Source: Budorcas taxicolor
Taxonomy: Eukaryota; Chordata; Mammalia; Artiodactyla; Bovidae
NCBI RefSeq assembly: GCF_023091745.1
Contig: NC_068913.1
Span: forward strand, 38,694,501 to 38,758,500
Direction: 5' to 3'
DNA: 64,000 bases
Every line of letters starts with the position of its first letter. Position 1 is the first letter of the stretch. Under the pieces are notes generated by a model that was not told the DNA's origin, did no database searches, and saw nothing but the letters and a program-made list of their open reading frames with translations. Both the position numbers and the translations under genes were made by a program. Positions 34,016 to 46,404 of this stretch are shown piece after piece.

Positions 34016-35742
34016 AAATGTTGCCAAATTTCATTCTAAGCCTCAGAAATACTGCATTAATAAGGATAAAAACTTACTACTGAATAAATTTTGGACATGA
34101 TACATAGAGGGGTTTGATTGATACTCTCTATCCATTACATAATTAGATGCCTATTATTTAATGTTGCAAACCTACCATTACTTATATAAAAAGTAATGTT
34201 TTCCTATTAATAGTTCATTCTGTTTTTTACCTTGAGTATTTTATAAGTTAATTGTTTGCAATGACCACAGACATAAACAAAACAGTGCAATTTAACTAGA
34301 TAATTTTATTTACATCCTAACCCCATACCCATTTAGTTGAAGTGGCTGTCATACTATTGACATTTTGACATGTTGCAGGTATGCCTATACACCAGCGCAT
34401 CTAACAATATTGCATATATCTATTAATCAAGAGCAATATCCATGCAAGCTCTGTTCCTGCAATTACTCTTTCTTGGACTAATTTATACAGAAAAATAATG
34501 AAAAACTTGGTGAGCTACAGGGATGGAATATGAGTAATGGATTAAATACAAGCAAAGGAAAAGTGAATGCATATATTGTATCCTGCAGTACATCTTGATT
34601 TATGCTTTGTAATTAATTAGTCAAGGATCTATGATTGTAACATGGCCTGCTTTATCTAATGGCACAGCATACTTCACCTCTGTTGGATTTTTATTACTTT
34701 CTTTTTGTTGACTGTTTTCCTGCTAAACTGTATTTCCCTCTTTATACTTGGCATTTAGTACTATGGGAATAGAACACAGGATAAAAATAATGGCTTTGAA
34801 CTGCATGAAAGTAAACAAAATTATAGCATTAAATATTCTTTTCAATTAAGATAGTATCCAAAATAAATATTTTTATTCCAGTAGCATAAAGCATTATTGC
34901 CTATAAAATACTGCTGATAGATGTTAATACAGTCTTTAGCTGTGGATGAATAGAGTCAAGGAAAAAGGACAGTTTCCCCATTCCAATTGCTCTTTGTCCA
35001 GTTGCTCATTTCTCCAGTTGGTACTGGAGAAAACAGATTTTGTTTTAAACTTTTAAGAACACATGGGGGAAATAGGAGCATCTGAAATTTCTAACTGGAA
35101 ACCTAACCACTAGGTGTTTGTCTTTGTTTATTCGTGGCAAAATGCAATCCTAGTTTAGCAGTAAAAAGAGTTCACTGGGCTATGAAAAATCTCCTTGAAC
35201 TTCAAAGAGCTCTTAAATGAACATTTTCACAATTTAAATATGAATAAATGAAACCATGTGGGTTACTTTCCTTTAAATTATATATAAATTTATAAATTAA
35301 GGGAAAACATGCATAAAAAAAAGTTATAGATTTCATCATAATCTATTTTGAGTGGTCAATAATGCCATAATGTGTCTATAACTAGTTTAAATATATCTGA
35401 AGCAGCAAAACATTTATTTGCTAGATTAGAATTTAAAAAAAAACAACAACAAACTTTACCATAAAACAAATCTTTAGGGTAACAAAAACTGGTTACTGAT
35501 GGTGCATGACATGTACCATAAAATGCTACACAGATCCAGTTTCTCCTTTATGAGAGTTGATAATAATTCATAGACATTATAAAGAATGTTGATAGGTAGT
35601 ATTTACAGCTTGTACAATGTACCACAAAGTGTGTTGTTTCTTTTCAAGCCCGCATACATGACTGGAGAAGAGTCCTAGACACGCCAAGAGAAAATCTGTA
35701 ATGAGAGAGAGGTCCTGTCACATCTGAAAGAGAAATCTGTGA
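34016..35742. other. Unique AT-rich DNA
   Basis: About 1.7 kb with no repeat, gene or long frame recognised. Confidence 0.55.
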
Positions 35743-36030
35743 GATTTTTTTAAATTTTTTATTTATTTATTTACTTTTATTTATTTTACTTTACAATACT
35801 TGGTTTTGCCATACATCAACATGAATCCACCATGGGTATACACATATGCCCAATCCTGAACCCCCTTCCCACCTCCCTCCCCATACCATCTCTCTGGGTC
35901 ATCCCAGTGCACCAGACCCAAGCATCCTGTATCCTGCATCAAACCCAGACTGGCGATTCATTTCTTATATGATATTATACATGTTTCAATGCCATTCTCC
36001 CAAATCATCCCACCCTCTCCCTCTCCAAAT
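35743..36030 (-). mobile_element. L1 3' UTR end (antisense)
   Basis: Begins with a T-rich TTTATTTATTTATTT tail, then CCATACATCAACATGAATCC, CCTCCCCATACCATCTCTCT and GATATTATACATGTTTCAAT. Colinear with 60120-60375 of the larger L1, so this is a 290-bp 5'-truncated sister copy. Confidence 0.93.
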
Positions 36031-36593
36031 GATGACATGATAGTGGCTTGTAAAGCTAGAGTCTGGAGGGACATTCTAAGTACATGGTGTGCTAATCAAA
36101 TCAATGCAGTCCAATTCATTGAGTGCTGGCTATTTTCTGGTGCTACAAGCAAATAGTCCCTACAAAGGGAATGACTGGGGACTCTCTTTTCAAGAGTCAT
36201 CTAATGAAGCACTGAATCTTGAAAAGAAACAGAATCAGTTGTATTTTTTTGCACACGAGCCATTTTAAGTTCTTCAAATTGAGCTAGGAGATAAAATACA
36301 ATGTGAAGAAGTTTCTAAAAAGCAGTAACCATGTCCCAGTTAAACTTAGAGAAATGAGGCCCCGTAGATATGTGGCCAACTGTAATTATTATATACGTTT
36401 ATCTGAACTTCCTTCCCAGCCAAGGTTTTCTTCTGGGTTATTGGTGAAGGTTTTTGATACAGGTTTCCAGGATTGTTTTGTGGACTCTGCTTTTTCTCTC
36501 ATCCGGAATCATATTCACAAGCTATTTCTTATAGCCATTGCCTTAATTCTTTTTTGAACACACTGCTTGGCACTTGACGCATGCGTTTTCATG
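36031..36593. other. Unique DNA
   Basis: Nothing recognised. An 84-codon plus frame (36303-36557) has no domain and no supporting context. Confidence 0.5.
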
Positions 36594-36794
36594 ATTAGTT
36601 ACTCAGGTATGTCTGACTGTTTGTGACCCTGTGGACTGTAGCCCGCCAGTCTCCTCTGTCCATGAGATTCTCCAGGAAAGTATACTGAAATGGGTAGCTT
36701 ATCCCTTCTACAAGGGATCTTCCCAACTCAGAGATCAAACCTGGGTCTCCTGCATTACAGGCAGATTCTTACCATCTGAGCCACCAGGGAAGCC
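36594..36794 (-). mobile_element. Bov-tA SINE (antisense)
   Basis: Complete, ending in GGGAAGCC. Diverged at several CpG sites, so relatively old. Confidence 0.93.
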
Positions 36795-37770
36795 TTGGTA
36801 CCTCAATTCAAAATTCAATACCTCAGTTTCTACAGACATCATAAATATCTTTTTATTATAACTAAGTATAAATCAATTACATTTAGAAAGCATATTTGGT
36901 TTTGACATTTCAATTTCAATACAACCAGTTTCCTATTTCTCCTACATTTCCCAAGACTAAGTGTTCTAAAATGAGCTTATAATCATAGTTTTTGATATAT
37001 GGGTTCCCCTGACAGGGGAACAGGTCTGTCTTTTAGGAACTCAGAGTCAATTCGCAACCATCAACTTTGTCTTCTTTTTCAGAAAAGCACAGGCAAACAA
37101 TGATAGTTCTTTCTGCAAGCACATCAAATAAACTTGTTACCAGGGCCAAACCTAACTCATCTCTAAGGCTTGAAACTTGACCCAGATTCTGATCTCACTG
37201 GGAAGGATTGACATATCCAATTTAGACCCAAGCACAAAGCCTCTATTTTAAGCACAAATAGCAGTATTCTCATGTCAATTGAGGCCCTATGGGTCTCACA
37301 ATTCTCAGCAATGAAAAAACATGAAGTTTTGAAAAAAGAAGCTTCATTCTATTTATATTGTTTCCCAGAAGGCATCACTCATAGTTGACTGATGCTGGTA
37401 TTTGGAAGTGAAAGAGGTATTCATGACCTCTAGTTCTGAGTGAAATATTCTCTTCCCAAAGGAAGTCTTTCAGCTCAGTAATGAGTACCTGTTTATTGCA
37501 CTGAGTTTTAAGGAAAGCAGAATAAATGAGACAAGCAGACCTTGGTACATAGTCTTTTTTGCCATCATTATCAAAGTATGTTTGATATCAAGTAACTGAA
37601 GCCTGCTGGAGCAGGTCTCAACAGGATTTTCTGCAAGCTCATGTAGGGTATCTCATGAAACTCGAAAGAAAGAAGCACAGCTGGGCTGTCTTAGGATAAG
37701 AAATGTTTGCTGGAATGTCAACAGGGATCGAGTAAGTTACTCTTGAATTAGTATTGAATTTTATAGTGGT
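36795..37770. other. Unique DNA
   Basis: No gene or repeat recognised. Confidence 0.5.
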
Positions 37771-38384
37771 TGAAATAGTGTCACTTTATTTGGGGGGGCT
37801 CCAAAATCACTGCAGATGGTGACCCGCAGCCATGAAATTAAAAGACGCTTACTCCTTGGAAGGAAAGTTATGACCAACCTAGATAGCATATTGAAAAGCA
37901 GAGACATTACTTTGCCAACAAAGGTCCATCTAGTCAAGGCTATGGTTTTTCCAGTGGTCATGTATGGATGTGAGAGTTGGACTGTGAAGAAAGCTGAACG
38001 CCGAAGAATTGATGCGTTTGAACTGTGGTGTTGGAGAAGACTCCTGAGAGTCACTTGGACTGCAAGGAGATCCAACCAGTCCATTCTAAAGGAGATCAGC
38101 CCTGGGATTTCTTTGGAAGGAATGATGCTAAAGCTGAAACTCCAGTACTTTGGCCACCTCATTCGAAGAGTTGACTCATTGGAAAAGACTCTGATGCTGG
38201 GAGGGATCAGGGGCAGGAGGAAAACAGGACGACAGAGGATGAGATGGCTGGATGGCATCACCGATTTGATGGATGTGAGTTTGAGTGAACTCCGAGAGTT
38301 GTGAATGGACAGGGAGGCCTGGCGTGCTGCAATTCATGAGGTCGCAAAGAGTTGGACATGACTGAGCGACTGAACTGAACTGAA
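37771..38384 (+). mobile_element. BovB LINE 3' fragment (sense)
   Basis: About 610 bases from the segment after the reverse transcriptase to the tail. Plus frame 37816-38304 (162 codons) carries RDITLPTKVHLVKAM, YGCESWTVKKAERRRID and MRWLDGITDLMD. It is colinear with the copy at 13119-13757. It ends at a TGA after RELREL, earlier than the 13-kb copy. Confidence 0.96.
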
Positions 38385-38392
38385 GAGCATAG

Positions 38393-38521
38393 TAGGAAAG
38401 GGCAACTCACTCCAGTATTCTTGCCTGGAGAATCCCATGGACAGAGGAGCCTGGTGGGCTACGGTCCACAGGGTCACAAAGAGTTGAACACAACGGAGTG
38501 ACTTCACTTTCACTTTCACTT
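38393..38521 (+). mobile_element. 5'-truncated Bov-tA SINE with 10-bp target duplication
   Basis: Second half of Bov-tA only, ending in CTTTCACTTTCACTT. Perfect flanks AAGAGCATAG at 38383-38392 and 38522-38531. The duplicated target is the start of a MIR. Confidence 0.95.
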
Positions 38522-38710
38522 AAGAGCATAGAATCTGGAACCAGTCCTCTTGAGTTCAAGTCTCAGTTCCTCCATTTGCTTGCAATAAATATTTGAAACA
38601 TATAATCTCTCTGTCTCTAATTTCTTCAGCTATGAAGATTGTTGTAGGATTTAAGAAATACAAAAGGTTTATAGTGCCTGGTACATATAATTGCATTCAA
38701 TAACGAGGTA
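38522..38710 (+). mobile_element. MIR SINE
   Basis: Follows MIR from its 5' part: AAGAGCATAGAATCTGGAAC, TTGAGTTCAAGTCTCAG, then AATCTCTCTGTCTCTAATTT, GATTGTTGTAGGATTTAAG and TAGTGCCTGGTACATATAA. Confidence 0.88.
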
Positions 38711-38807
38711 CTGCTACTAATAAACTATTTATTGACAATGTAACATTTATTTTATTACCTGTGAGCAATTATCCCTTCAATGATTTCTCTTAGAAAAAGC
38801 TATCCCT

Positions 38808-38955
38808 TAACATGGGAAAGATCCCCTGAAGGAGGGCACAGCAAACCACTCCAGGATGCTTGTCTGGAGAATCCTCATGGACAGAGGAATCTGGTAGAAC
38901 GCAGTCCATAAGGTCACACAGAGTCAGACATTACTGAAGTGACAGCATGCTAGCA
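38808..38955 (+). mobile_element. Diverged partial Bov-tA SINE (sense)
   Basis: GGGAAAGATCCCCTGAAGGA, CCACTCCAGGATGCTTG, CATGGACAGAGGAATCTGG and CACACAGAGTCAGACATTAC; the head is missing. Confidence 0.88.
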
Positions 38956-39342
38956 TGCACATCTCTTAACATAAAAAATTAATAAACTGACTCAGTCAAA
39001 AATTATCTGGGGCAATGAGCAGCTAAATAAATTAAAAGAGTAACATTGGAAAAGAAGGTATGTGGTAAAGAATATCCACAAAATAACATTTGTATAATAT
39101 CAAATACAATCACATATGTGGATTATTTTGTGTGGCACAAAAATTCTACATGAAGTTTTCATTTCTGTGACTTTAATACGTGTCAGCTAAAACTCAGCAA
39201 GGTATTTTTTGTCCTTTGTTCTTTTAAAAAGTTTAAAAATGTTTATATCAAATGAAAGCCTGTTATATATAAAAATAAGTAAGGTAGTAAAAAAATTCCT
39301 AATATTGGGAAATCCATTGATTTTATGTATATATGTATGTAA
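38956..39342. other. Unique AT-rich DNA
   Basis: Nothing recognised. The plus frame at 39209-39670 starts here by chance and runs into BovB. Confidence 0.5.
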
Positions 39343-41204
39343 TGAAAAGAAGAGAAGCAAAAAGCAAAAGAAAAAGGAAAGATATACCCATTTGAATGCT
39401 GAGTTCCAAAGAATAGCAAGGAGAGATAAGAAAGCCTTCCTCAGTGATCAGTGCAAAGAACTAGAGGATAACAATAGAATGGGAAAGACTAGAGCTCTTT
39501 TCAAGAAAATTAGAGATACAAAGCAAACATTTCATGCAAAGATGGGCTCGATAACAGACAGAAATGGCATGGACCTAACAGAACAGAAGATATTAAGAAG
39601 AGGTGGCAAGAATACACAGAAGAGCTATACAAGAAAGATCTTAACAACCCATATAATCACGATGGTGTGATTACTCACCTAGAGCCAGACATCTGGAGTG
39701 TGAAATCAAGTGGGCCTTAGGAAGCACCACTATGAACAAAGTGGAGGTGATGGAATTCTAGTTTAGCTATTTCAAATCCTGAAAGATGATGTTGTGAAAG
39801 TGCTGCACTCAATATGCCAGCAAATTTGGAAAACTCAGGAGTGGCCACGGAACTGGAAAATGTCAGTTTTCATTCCAATTCCAAAGAAAGGCAATGCCAA
39901 AGAATGCTAAAACTACCGCACATTTGCGTTCATCTCACACGCTAGCAAAATAATGGTCAAAATTCTCCAAGCCAGGCTTCAACAGTATGTGAACCAAGAA
40001 CTTCCAGATATTCAAGCTGATTTTAGAAAAGGCAGTGGAAGCAGAGATCAAATTGCCAACATCTTTTAGATCATCGAAAAAGCAAGAGAATTCCAGAAAA
40101 ACATTTATTTCTGCTTTATTGACTATGCCAAAGCCTTTGACTGTGTGGATCACAAGAAACTGTGGAGAATTCTGAAAGAGATGGGCATACCAGACCACCT
40201 CACCTGCCTTTTGAGAAATCTGTATGCAGGTCAGGAAGCAGCAGTTAGAACTGGACATGGAACAACAGACTGGTTCCAAATAGGAAAAGGAGTACGTCAA
40301 GGCTGTATATTGTCACCCTGCTTATTTAACTTTGATGCAGAGTACATCATGAGAAACGCTGGGCTGGATGAAGCACAAGCTGGGATCACGATTGCCGGGA
40401 GAAATGTCAATAACCTCAGATATGCAGATGACACCACCCTTATGGCAGAAAGTGAAGAAGAACTAATGAGCCTCTTGATGAAAGTGAAAGAAGAGAGTGA
40501 AAAGGTTGGCTTAAAGATCAACATTCAGAAAACAAAGATCATAGCATCCAGTCCCATCACTTCATGGCAAATAGATGGGGAAACAGTAGAAACAGTGGCT
40601 GATTTTATTTTTTTGTGTGATCCAAAATCACTGCAGATGATGACTGTAGCCATGAAATTAAAAGACACTTACTCCTTGGAAGGAAAGTTATGACCAAACT
40701 AGACAGCATATTAAAAAGCAGAGACATTACTTTGCCAACAAAGGTCCATCTAGTCAAAGCTATGGTTTTTCCAGTAAGCATATATGGATGTGAGATTCAG
40801 ACTATAAAGAAAGCTTAGTGCCAAAGAATTGATGCTTTTGGTCTGTGGTCTTGGGGAAAACTCTTGGGAGTCCCTTGGACAGCAAGGAGATCCAACAGGT
40901 TCATCCTAATTGAAATCAATCCTGAATATTCATTGGAAGGACTGATGGTGAAGCTGAAACTCCAATACTTTGGCCACCTGATGCAAAGAACAGACTCATT
41001 TGAAAAGACCCTGATGCTGGGAAAGATTGAAGAGAGGAGGAAAAGGAGACACCAGAGGATGAGATGGTTACATGGCATTACCGACTCAATAGGCATGAGT
41101 TTGAGTATACTCCTGGAGTTGGTGATGGACAGGGAGGCTTGGTATGCTATAGTCCATGGGTTTGCGGAGTTGGACACGACTGAGTGACTGAACTGAACTG
41201 AACT
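39343..41204 (+). mobile_element. BovB LINE, longest copy (includes reverse transcriptase)
   Basis: 1.86 kb of BovB, roughly the 3' 60 percent of a full element, from the region between endonuclease and reverse transcriptase (AAGAGAAGCAAAAAGC at its start) to the ACTGAACTGAACT tail. BovB is an RTE-clade retrotransposon known to have moved between vertebrate lineages, and its enzymes are thought to mobilise Bov-tA and Bov-A2 SINEs. The copy is dead but well preserved. Confidence 0.96.
39385..41187 (+). pseudogene. BovB ORF2 reverse transcriptase pseudogene
   Basis: Remains of BovB ORF2. The plus frame to about 39583 reads EFQRIARRDKKAFLSDQCKE; then a one-base loss shifts the frame, and a second loss near 39690 and a short deletion near 39745 follow, with in-frame stops (for example GTTTAG near 39755 and TTTTAG near 40066). 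From 40145 a 182-codon frame carries the polymerase core: GVRQGCILSPCLFN at residues 49-62 and YADD at residues 93-96 (40421-40432), the metal-binding catalytic box. DYAKAFDCVD is encoded just upstream. After a shift near 40615, the C-terminal segment continues at 40864-41187 with QYFGHLMQRTDSFEKT. No functional protein can be made. Breaks are inferred by comparison with the other BovB copies here and with the known family pattern. Confidence 0.92.
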
Positions 41205-41254
41205 AATGTATACATACAAATCAAATATAGGCCCACAAAGATGTGGCAGTATAT

Positions 41255-41749
41255 TCAGTTCTGTTCAGTTCAGTTGCTCAGTTGTGTCCGACCCTTTGCA
41301 ACCCCATGAATTGCAGCGCGCCAGGCCTCCCTGTCCATCACCAACTCCCGGAGTTCACCCAAACACACGTCCATCAAGTCAGTGATGCCATCCAGCCATC
41401 TCATCCTCTGTCATTCCCTTCTCCTCCTGCCCCCAATCCCTCCCAGCATCAGAGTCTTTTCCAATGAGTCAACTCTTCACATGAGGTGGCCAAAGTACTT
41501 TCAGCTTCAGCATCTGTCCTTCCAAAGAACACCTGGGACTGATCTCCTTTAGAATGGACTGGTTGGATCTCCTTGCAGTCCAAGGGACTCTCAAGAGTCT
41601 TCTCCAGCACCACAGTTCAAAAGCATCAATTCTTTGGTGCTCAGCTTTCTTCAAGGTCCAACTCTCACAACCATACATGACCACTGAAAAAACCATAGCC
41701 TTGACTAGATGGACTTTTGTTGGCAAAGTAATGTCTCTGCTTTTGAATA
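41255..41749 (-). mobile_element. BovB LINE 3' fragment (antisense, tail-to-tail with previous)
   Basis: 495 bases of the BovB end, from the reversed tail to TAATGTCTCTGCTTTTGAAT. Only 50 bases separate its tail from that of the sense copy. The minus frame 41891-41469 reads RDITLPTKVHLVKAM and YGCESWTLKKAEHQRID. Confidence 0.96.
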
Positions 41750-44282
41750 AATTAGCCCTTGAACTTAAACCTAAAACTAGGGACTTGAGGGAGAAGAAAT
41801 TGCCTGAGTTAAATGAGGTATCCTGGCTTGACTGAGTTAGCCTTAAGTGTCTGAATTTTCTCTGTGATGCAGAATGCAGACTTGGAAACAAGTTCAGTTT
41901 TTATCTTTTTTTTTTTTTTGCATAAGCTTCTTCATAGCAAAGAACACAATAAAGACAAAAGGCCATAAATGCTTATTTAATTTGACTATATACAATTATC
42001 ACTTCTGTAATTATATCATTAACAAAGGCAAAGTAGAAACAACAGTTTTTTGCAAAAAGAAAAGGTTTTGTAATGTGTTTTACAGAAAAATTAATCCCCT
42101 CAATATATAAAGAACTCACGAAAAATCAGAAAGAATAAAGATATACAACTCAAAGAAATATGATTCAAGATTAGTTATAGAAAAGAACATTGGAAAATTT
42201 ACCAGCCTTGTTATATAAATTTTATTCTAATGTCAAAGTCATCTAACTATATGATATGTTTACGAGTCTATGGAGAATCACAGACTATCATATATTATAG
42301 GTGGAAGTGTAGGTTTTTTTTTTTAACAAACTCCATGGAAAATTAAACAATGCTTCTCAAAAATACAAATGCATATAAATTTGATTCTGCATTTCATTCA
42401 AATTTTTTACATGTATATTTAATGAATGTGTTTTTTTATTATAGTACCTCATTTTTTATAATAACAAATTATTGGAAAAAATTCAAAATCTATCAACAAA
42501 GGGCTAGTTAAATAAAAAGAATGAGAAAATATTTTATATATTTGTTCTATATAAACTATGTAGAACAATGTACAAATATTATATGAAAAGATCTCTTTAA
42601 GTGAAAAATATTTACTACATACCTTTTCATACAGTTTGAATTTGCAACCCTGTTAATTCATTACCTAATCAGAAAATTATGTTTTAAATATCAGAGAAAT
42701 TACAATAGCACTCACATAACGAAATCCAATTAAATAGTTTTCCCATTATTGCAGGAGCATTGAAGTAATATGTTTGTTCACATTTTTATTATAAGAAGTT
42801 TCAAGTTAAAATGATACCATTTTTTCATTTATCAGTCAAGGAAAATTTAAGCAGTTCATAGCATTGATGAGGTTCTCTGGAAATAGACACTGTAATGCAT
42901 AGCTGGCAGAAGTATGAGCTGTCTGCCAAAGATATAGCATCATCCTCCCCTACTTCTTTTTTTCCCAGCAGAGCCTGTCTTCCACTGTAATAGCTGAATA
43001 TCAGCTACTTGCTTTCCCAGCAATGTGTAGTTAAAGCACGAGCATTCAAGCTGGTAGAGACAAAGAGAACCTGAGAGAATGTCTGGGATTTGTTTTTGCT
43101 TTGCTTTGTCTTTTTTCCTTTCTGAAAGAATGAAGCACACAGATGGTAAATATTCTCCTCTCCAAATGACCCCTTTGACTGTGCTAACCATCTTGGACCT
43201 CACGGAAGAAGCCAAAAATGCCTTGCTCTCAGATTTTGTGTTAGAAGTAAAGGGTATCTCTATTTTCTAGCCACTTTAAATTGGGTCTTCTTATTTATGG
43301 CTGTAAGCATTCTGATACCTGAAGTTTCTCAGAAAACAAACAGATCAAATGCTAATCAACAGAGCAACTAATACAAATCATATTTGTAATCATTCTCCAC
43401 AAGTCAAAAGTGGAAATATAGAAGAAAGGGAGGAGGAGAGAGGATTAGAAGGAGAAAATATTGCAATTTTCTACAGATATGCATTGCTTTGCTTTAGCAG
43501 CAACGTTCCTTACTTGTGTGATTTAAAAACATATGGTTTTAATCTCACCATCAAATATAGTTTGTGAGCATAACAAATGCTAATATAATTTACCAAATGA
43601 ATGTGGAATTCAAGAAAATAGCTTTTCAGTGAACAATGATAACACTGAGTTTTATATCTTTGCTGATTTTATCTGTTTCAGATGTCAGCACCTTTTTATC
43701 ATTTAGACCCCTAAAAATAGTGATTAGTCAAATCAAAATCACTTTGGTGGTCTCTTCCGAGCTACTCGCTAGCAATTAACTTATGAAAATTCAGCTATGA
43801 TCCTATGAAACACTTGAAAAATTACTGCTGCCTTAGAGACTCATTAGGTTTAAACTCTAACCAGTTTTGTTAGGCTTTCAATTCTATTGAGAAAAAAAAT
43901 CCCAACCACTTTGTTTTTCTCTAAATCAAGTGATATTACCAAATGACACATTGTTAAACTATTTGTATGTAGCAGACAAATTAACTGTAGAATACAAAAA
44001 GAAACTTAAGTAAAGATTTCTGTTTTAGGAATGTCTGAACCAATTGTAATCAACAGACAACTGATTAAAATGATTAATTTGCTAGAATATGAAATACTTC
44101 TCTAGCTCTAATTTTCTGTACTAAAAATACTCATTTGCAATGAAATCAATAATATAAATCTGAAACTGGAAAATTCTGTCAACCTATATCAAAAAATATA
44201 CGTATATATACATATATATATGCATACACATATTAAAATTGTGAGTGCTAAGGACTTATTGATTCCTTCATTTTTGCCACTT
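41750..44282. other. Unique AT-rich DNA
   Basis: About 2.5 kb with no recognisable gene. It contains a T-run at 41907-41921, a purine tract near 43415-43458 and a TA-rich tract near 44195-44230. The 91-codon minus frame at 43215-42940 has no domain. Confidence 0.5.
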
Positions 44283-44559
44283 CTGCTGCTGCTGCTGCTA
44301 AGTCTCTTCAGTCGTGTCCGACGCTGTGTGACCCCATAGATGGCAGCCCACCAGGCTCCCCCATCCCTGGGATTCTCCAGGCAAGAATACTGGAGTGGGT
44401 TGCCATTTCCTTCTCCAATGCATGAAAGTGAAAAGTGAAAGTGAAGTCGCTCAGTCCTGTGCGACTCCTAGCGACCCCATAGACTGCAGCCCACCAGGCT
44501 CCTCTGTCCATGGGATCTTCCAGGCAAGAGTACTGGAGTGGGGTGCCATTGCCTTCTCC
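44283..44559 (-). mobile_element. Bov-A2 SINE (antisense)
   Basis: Complete dimer with GCTGCTGCTGCTGCTAAG at left and a GTGAAAAGTGAAAGTGAAG linker between the two Bov-A units. No target duplication identified. Confidence 0.96.
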
Positions 44560-44647
44560 TTAAATATCAATCATCCACTTCAATTAGATACGTTAGGAGA
44601 ATATTGTATTCATTCTCTTTGGGCTCTACGGTTCTAAATAAGTCTTT

Positions 44648-44936
44648 GCTGCTGCTGCTAAGTTGCTTCAGTCATGTCCGACTCTGTGCGACCCCAGAGA
44701 CGGCAGCCCACCAGGTTCCCCCGTCCCTGGGATTCTCCAGGCAAGAACCCTGGAGTGGGTTGCCATCTCCTGCTCCAATGCATGAAAGTGGAAAGTGAAA
44801 ATTGAAAGTGAAGACACTCAGTCATATCCGACTCTTAGGGACCCCATGGACTGCAGCTCACCAGGCTCCTCTGTCCATGGGATTTTCCAGAGTACTGGAG
44901 TGGGTTGCCATTGCCTTCTCCAAAGCAAGTCTTTAA
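44648..44936 (-). mobile_element. Bov-A2 SINE with 8-bp target duplication
   Basis: Second Bov-A2 in the same orientation, 90 bases further on. Flanked by AAGTCTTT at 44640-44647 and 44937-44944. The linker is longer than in the first copy. Confidence 0.95.
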
Positions 44937-45065
44937 GCTTGCATTAATCAATGAAATAACCAGAAAGAAATATATTTTCTTTACACATCGGTGAAAATAT
45001 TTGTCTGAAAAATTTTAAGTGAATTTGTGTAGAACTACATCTAATTATGGTGTTTGTGTCACAGC

Positions 45066-45134
45066 TCAGTTCAGTTCAGTTCAGTCGCTCAGTCGTGTCC
45101 GACTCTTTGCGACCCCATGAATCGCAGCACGCCA
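45066..45134 (-). mobile_element. BovB 3' terminal fragment (antisense)
   Basis: About 70 bases: three TTCAG tail units, GTCGCTCAGTCGTGTCCGAC, then GAATCGCAGCACGCCA. Very severe truncation. Confidence 0.92.
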
Positions 45135-46404
45135 CAAGGAATGGTTAATACCGCTAACAACTACTATTACTTTAGGTCATTTACATCATTAGCCCTATTG
45201 CACTTGAATGGTATATGCGTCTTAGTGCATGAGTGCTTGCTAGGTGAGAAATTCAAATCAGCATCATTTTAAAACAAAATTGCTTAGGGTAAGTGAGTTT
45301 CCTTTACCAAATAACTTTATTTCAGTACTAAGGCAGAAGGAACCTATTAGAAGTCATGGAACATTCACTATCAAGCCATTTCCATTTTCGGAAGGTAGAA
45401 AAAGGTCATTAAAAATCATTATGGGTAATGGTAGACAGGTAACAAGAGGATGTTGTCTCACAGCCCATGAGAGCATGGGAGGAAAGGAGCACCAAAATAA
45501 TGAGAAATTGTTTAAAGCAGCTTTCTTGTGACAAAAGAGAGAAAGAAAGAACAAAAGGAAGAAAAGGGAAGGAAGAACAGCCTACAGCGTCTTATGAAAC
45601 ATGCCTTTGCCTCTCTGGTGCTTGCATTACCCTGCTCCTGCTATGCACTCACCCTTCGTTATATACATCTACCCTAGTTGAAGGTTGCAAATAATTCTTG
45701 TCCTGTGTTTCTTTCCTTTACTTTTCCACAGAAAGGCTTCTTAGTCACAAATTTAAGAAAAATTAAAAAAAAAAGTTTTCGAAGGCTGTTGTGACACTGG
45801 ACTTAGAAAATGGAAGCCTTTTATTCCTTCATTCATTCCCCTCCCCTTTCTTCCAACTCTCCCTTCTTTCCTTCCTGTCAGTCATCTAGATCTATAACAT
45901 AAATTCTTCATTTCATTATATTATAGTATGTGATTCAATTCAGTTACATAAACATTTACTGAGTATATTATGTAAAAGACATTTACCACTCTTAAGATAA
46001 AGTCTTAGAATTTTGAAAGGCCAAAGATGAAAGAATCCATAGTCAAGCATAAAAGACAGCCAAAGCAGATTACCTATCTGTGAAGCAGAAGTGTGCATGA
46101 GTCCTTGTAAGCACACAGTCTCATTTTCCCATAATTTTCACATGATTTAACACTTGGGGCCCTTATTTTGAATATCTCTGTGACTGTGGTTATGTGTCCA
46201 AATTTTACTTATATTGATTGCTTGATTCCCCTACTGACCCAGTTAGGACAGTGCATTTATTCTTTCTACCTCCATTAAAGTTTATTAAAGCCCCTCTATT
46301 TCAAGTGACAGGATTTAAAATACTCATTAAACTTGGATTATGTTATTGCTATCCAAAAGCATTATAGTAGAGCCTTGAATTATTGTATACAATAACCCAT
46401 TCCA
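45135..46404. other. Unique DNA
   Basis: No gene recognised. A purine-rich stretch (GAGAGAAAGAAAG) lies near 45531-45580. Short frames overlap on both strands. Confidence 0.5.

Noticed and set aside
40145..40693. Frame with YADD as a domesticated reverse transcriptase
   Set aside because: The surrounding ORF2 has frameshifts and stops on both sides and no independent start or conserved context.
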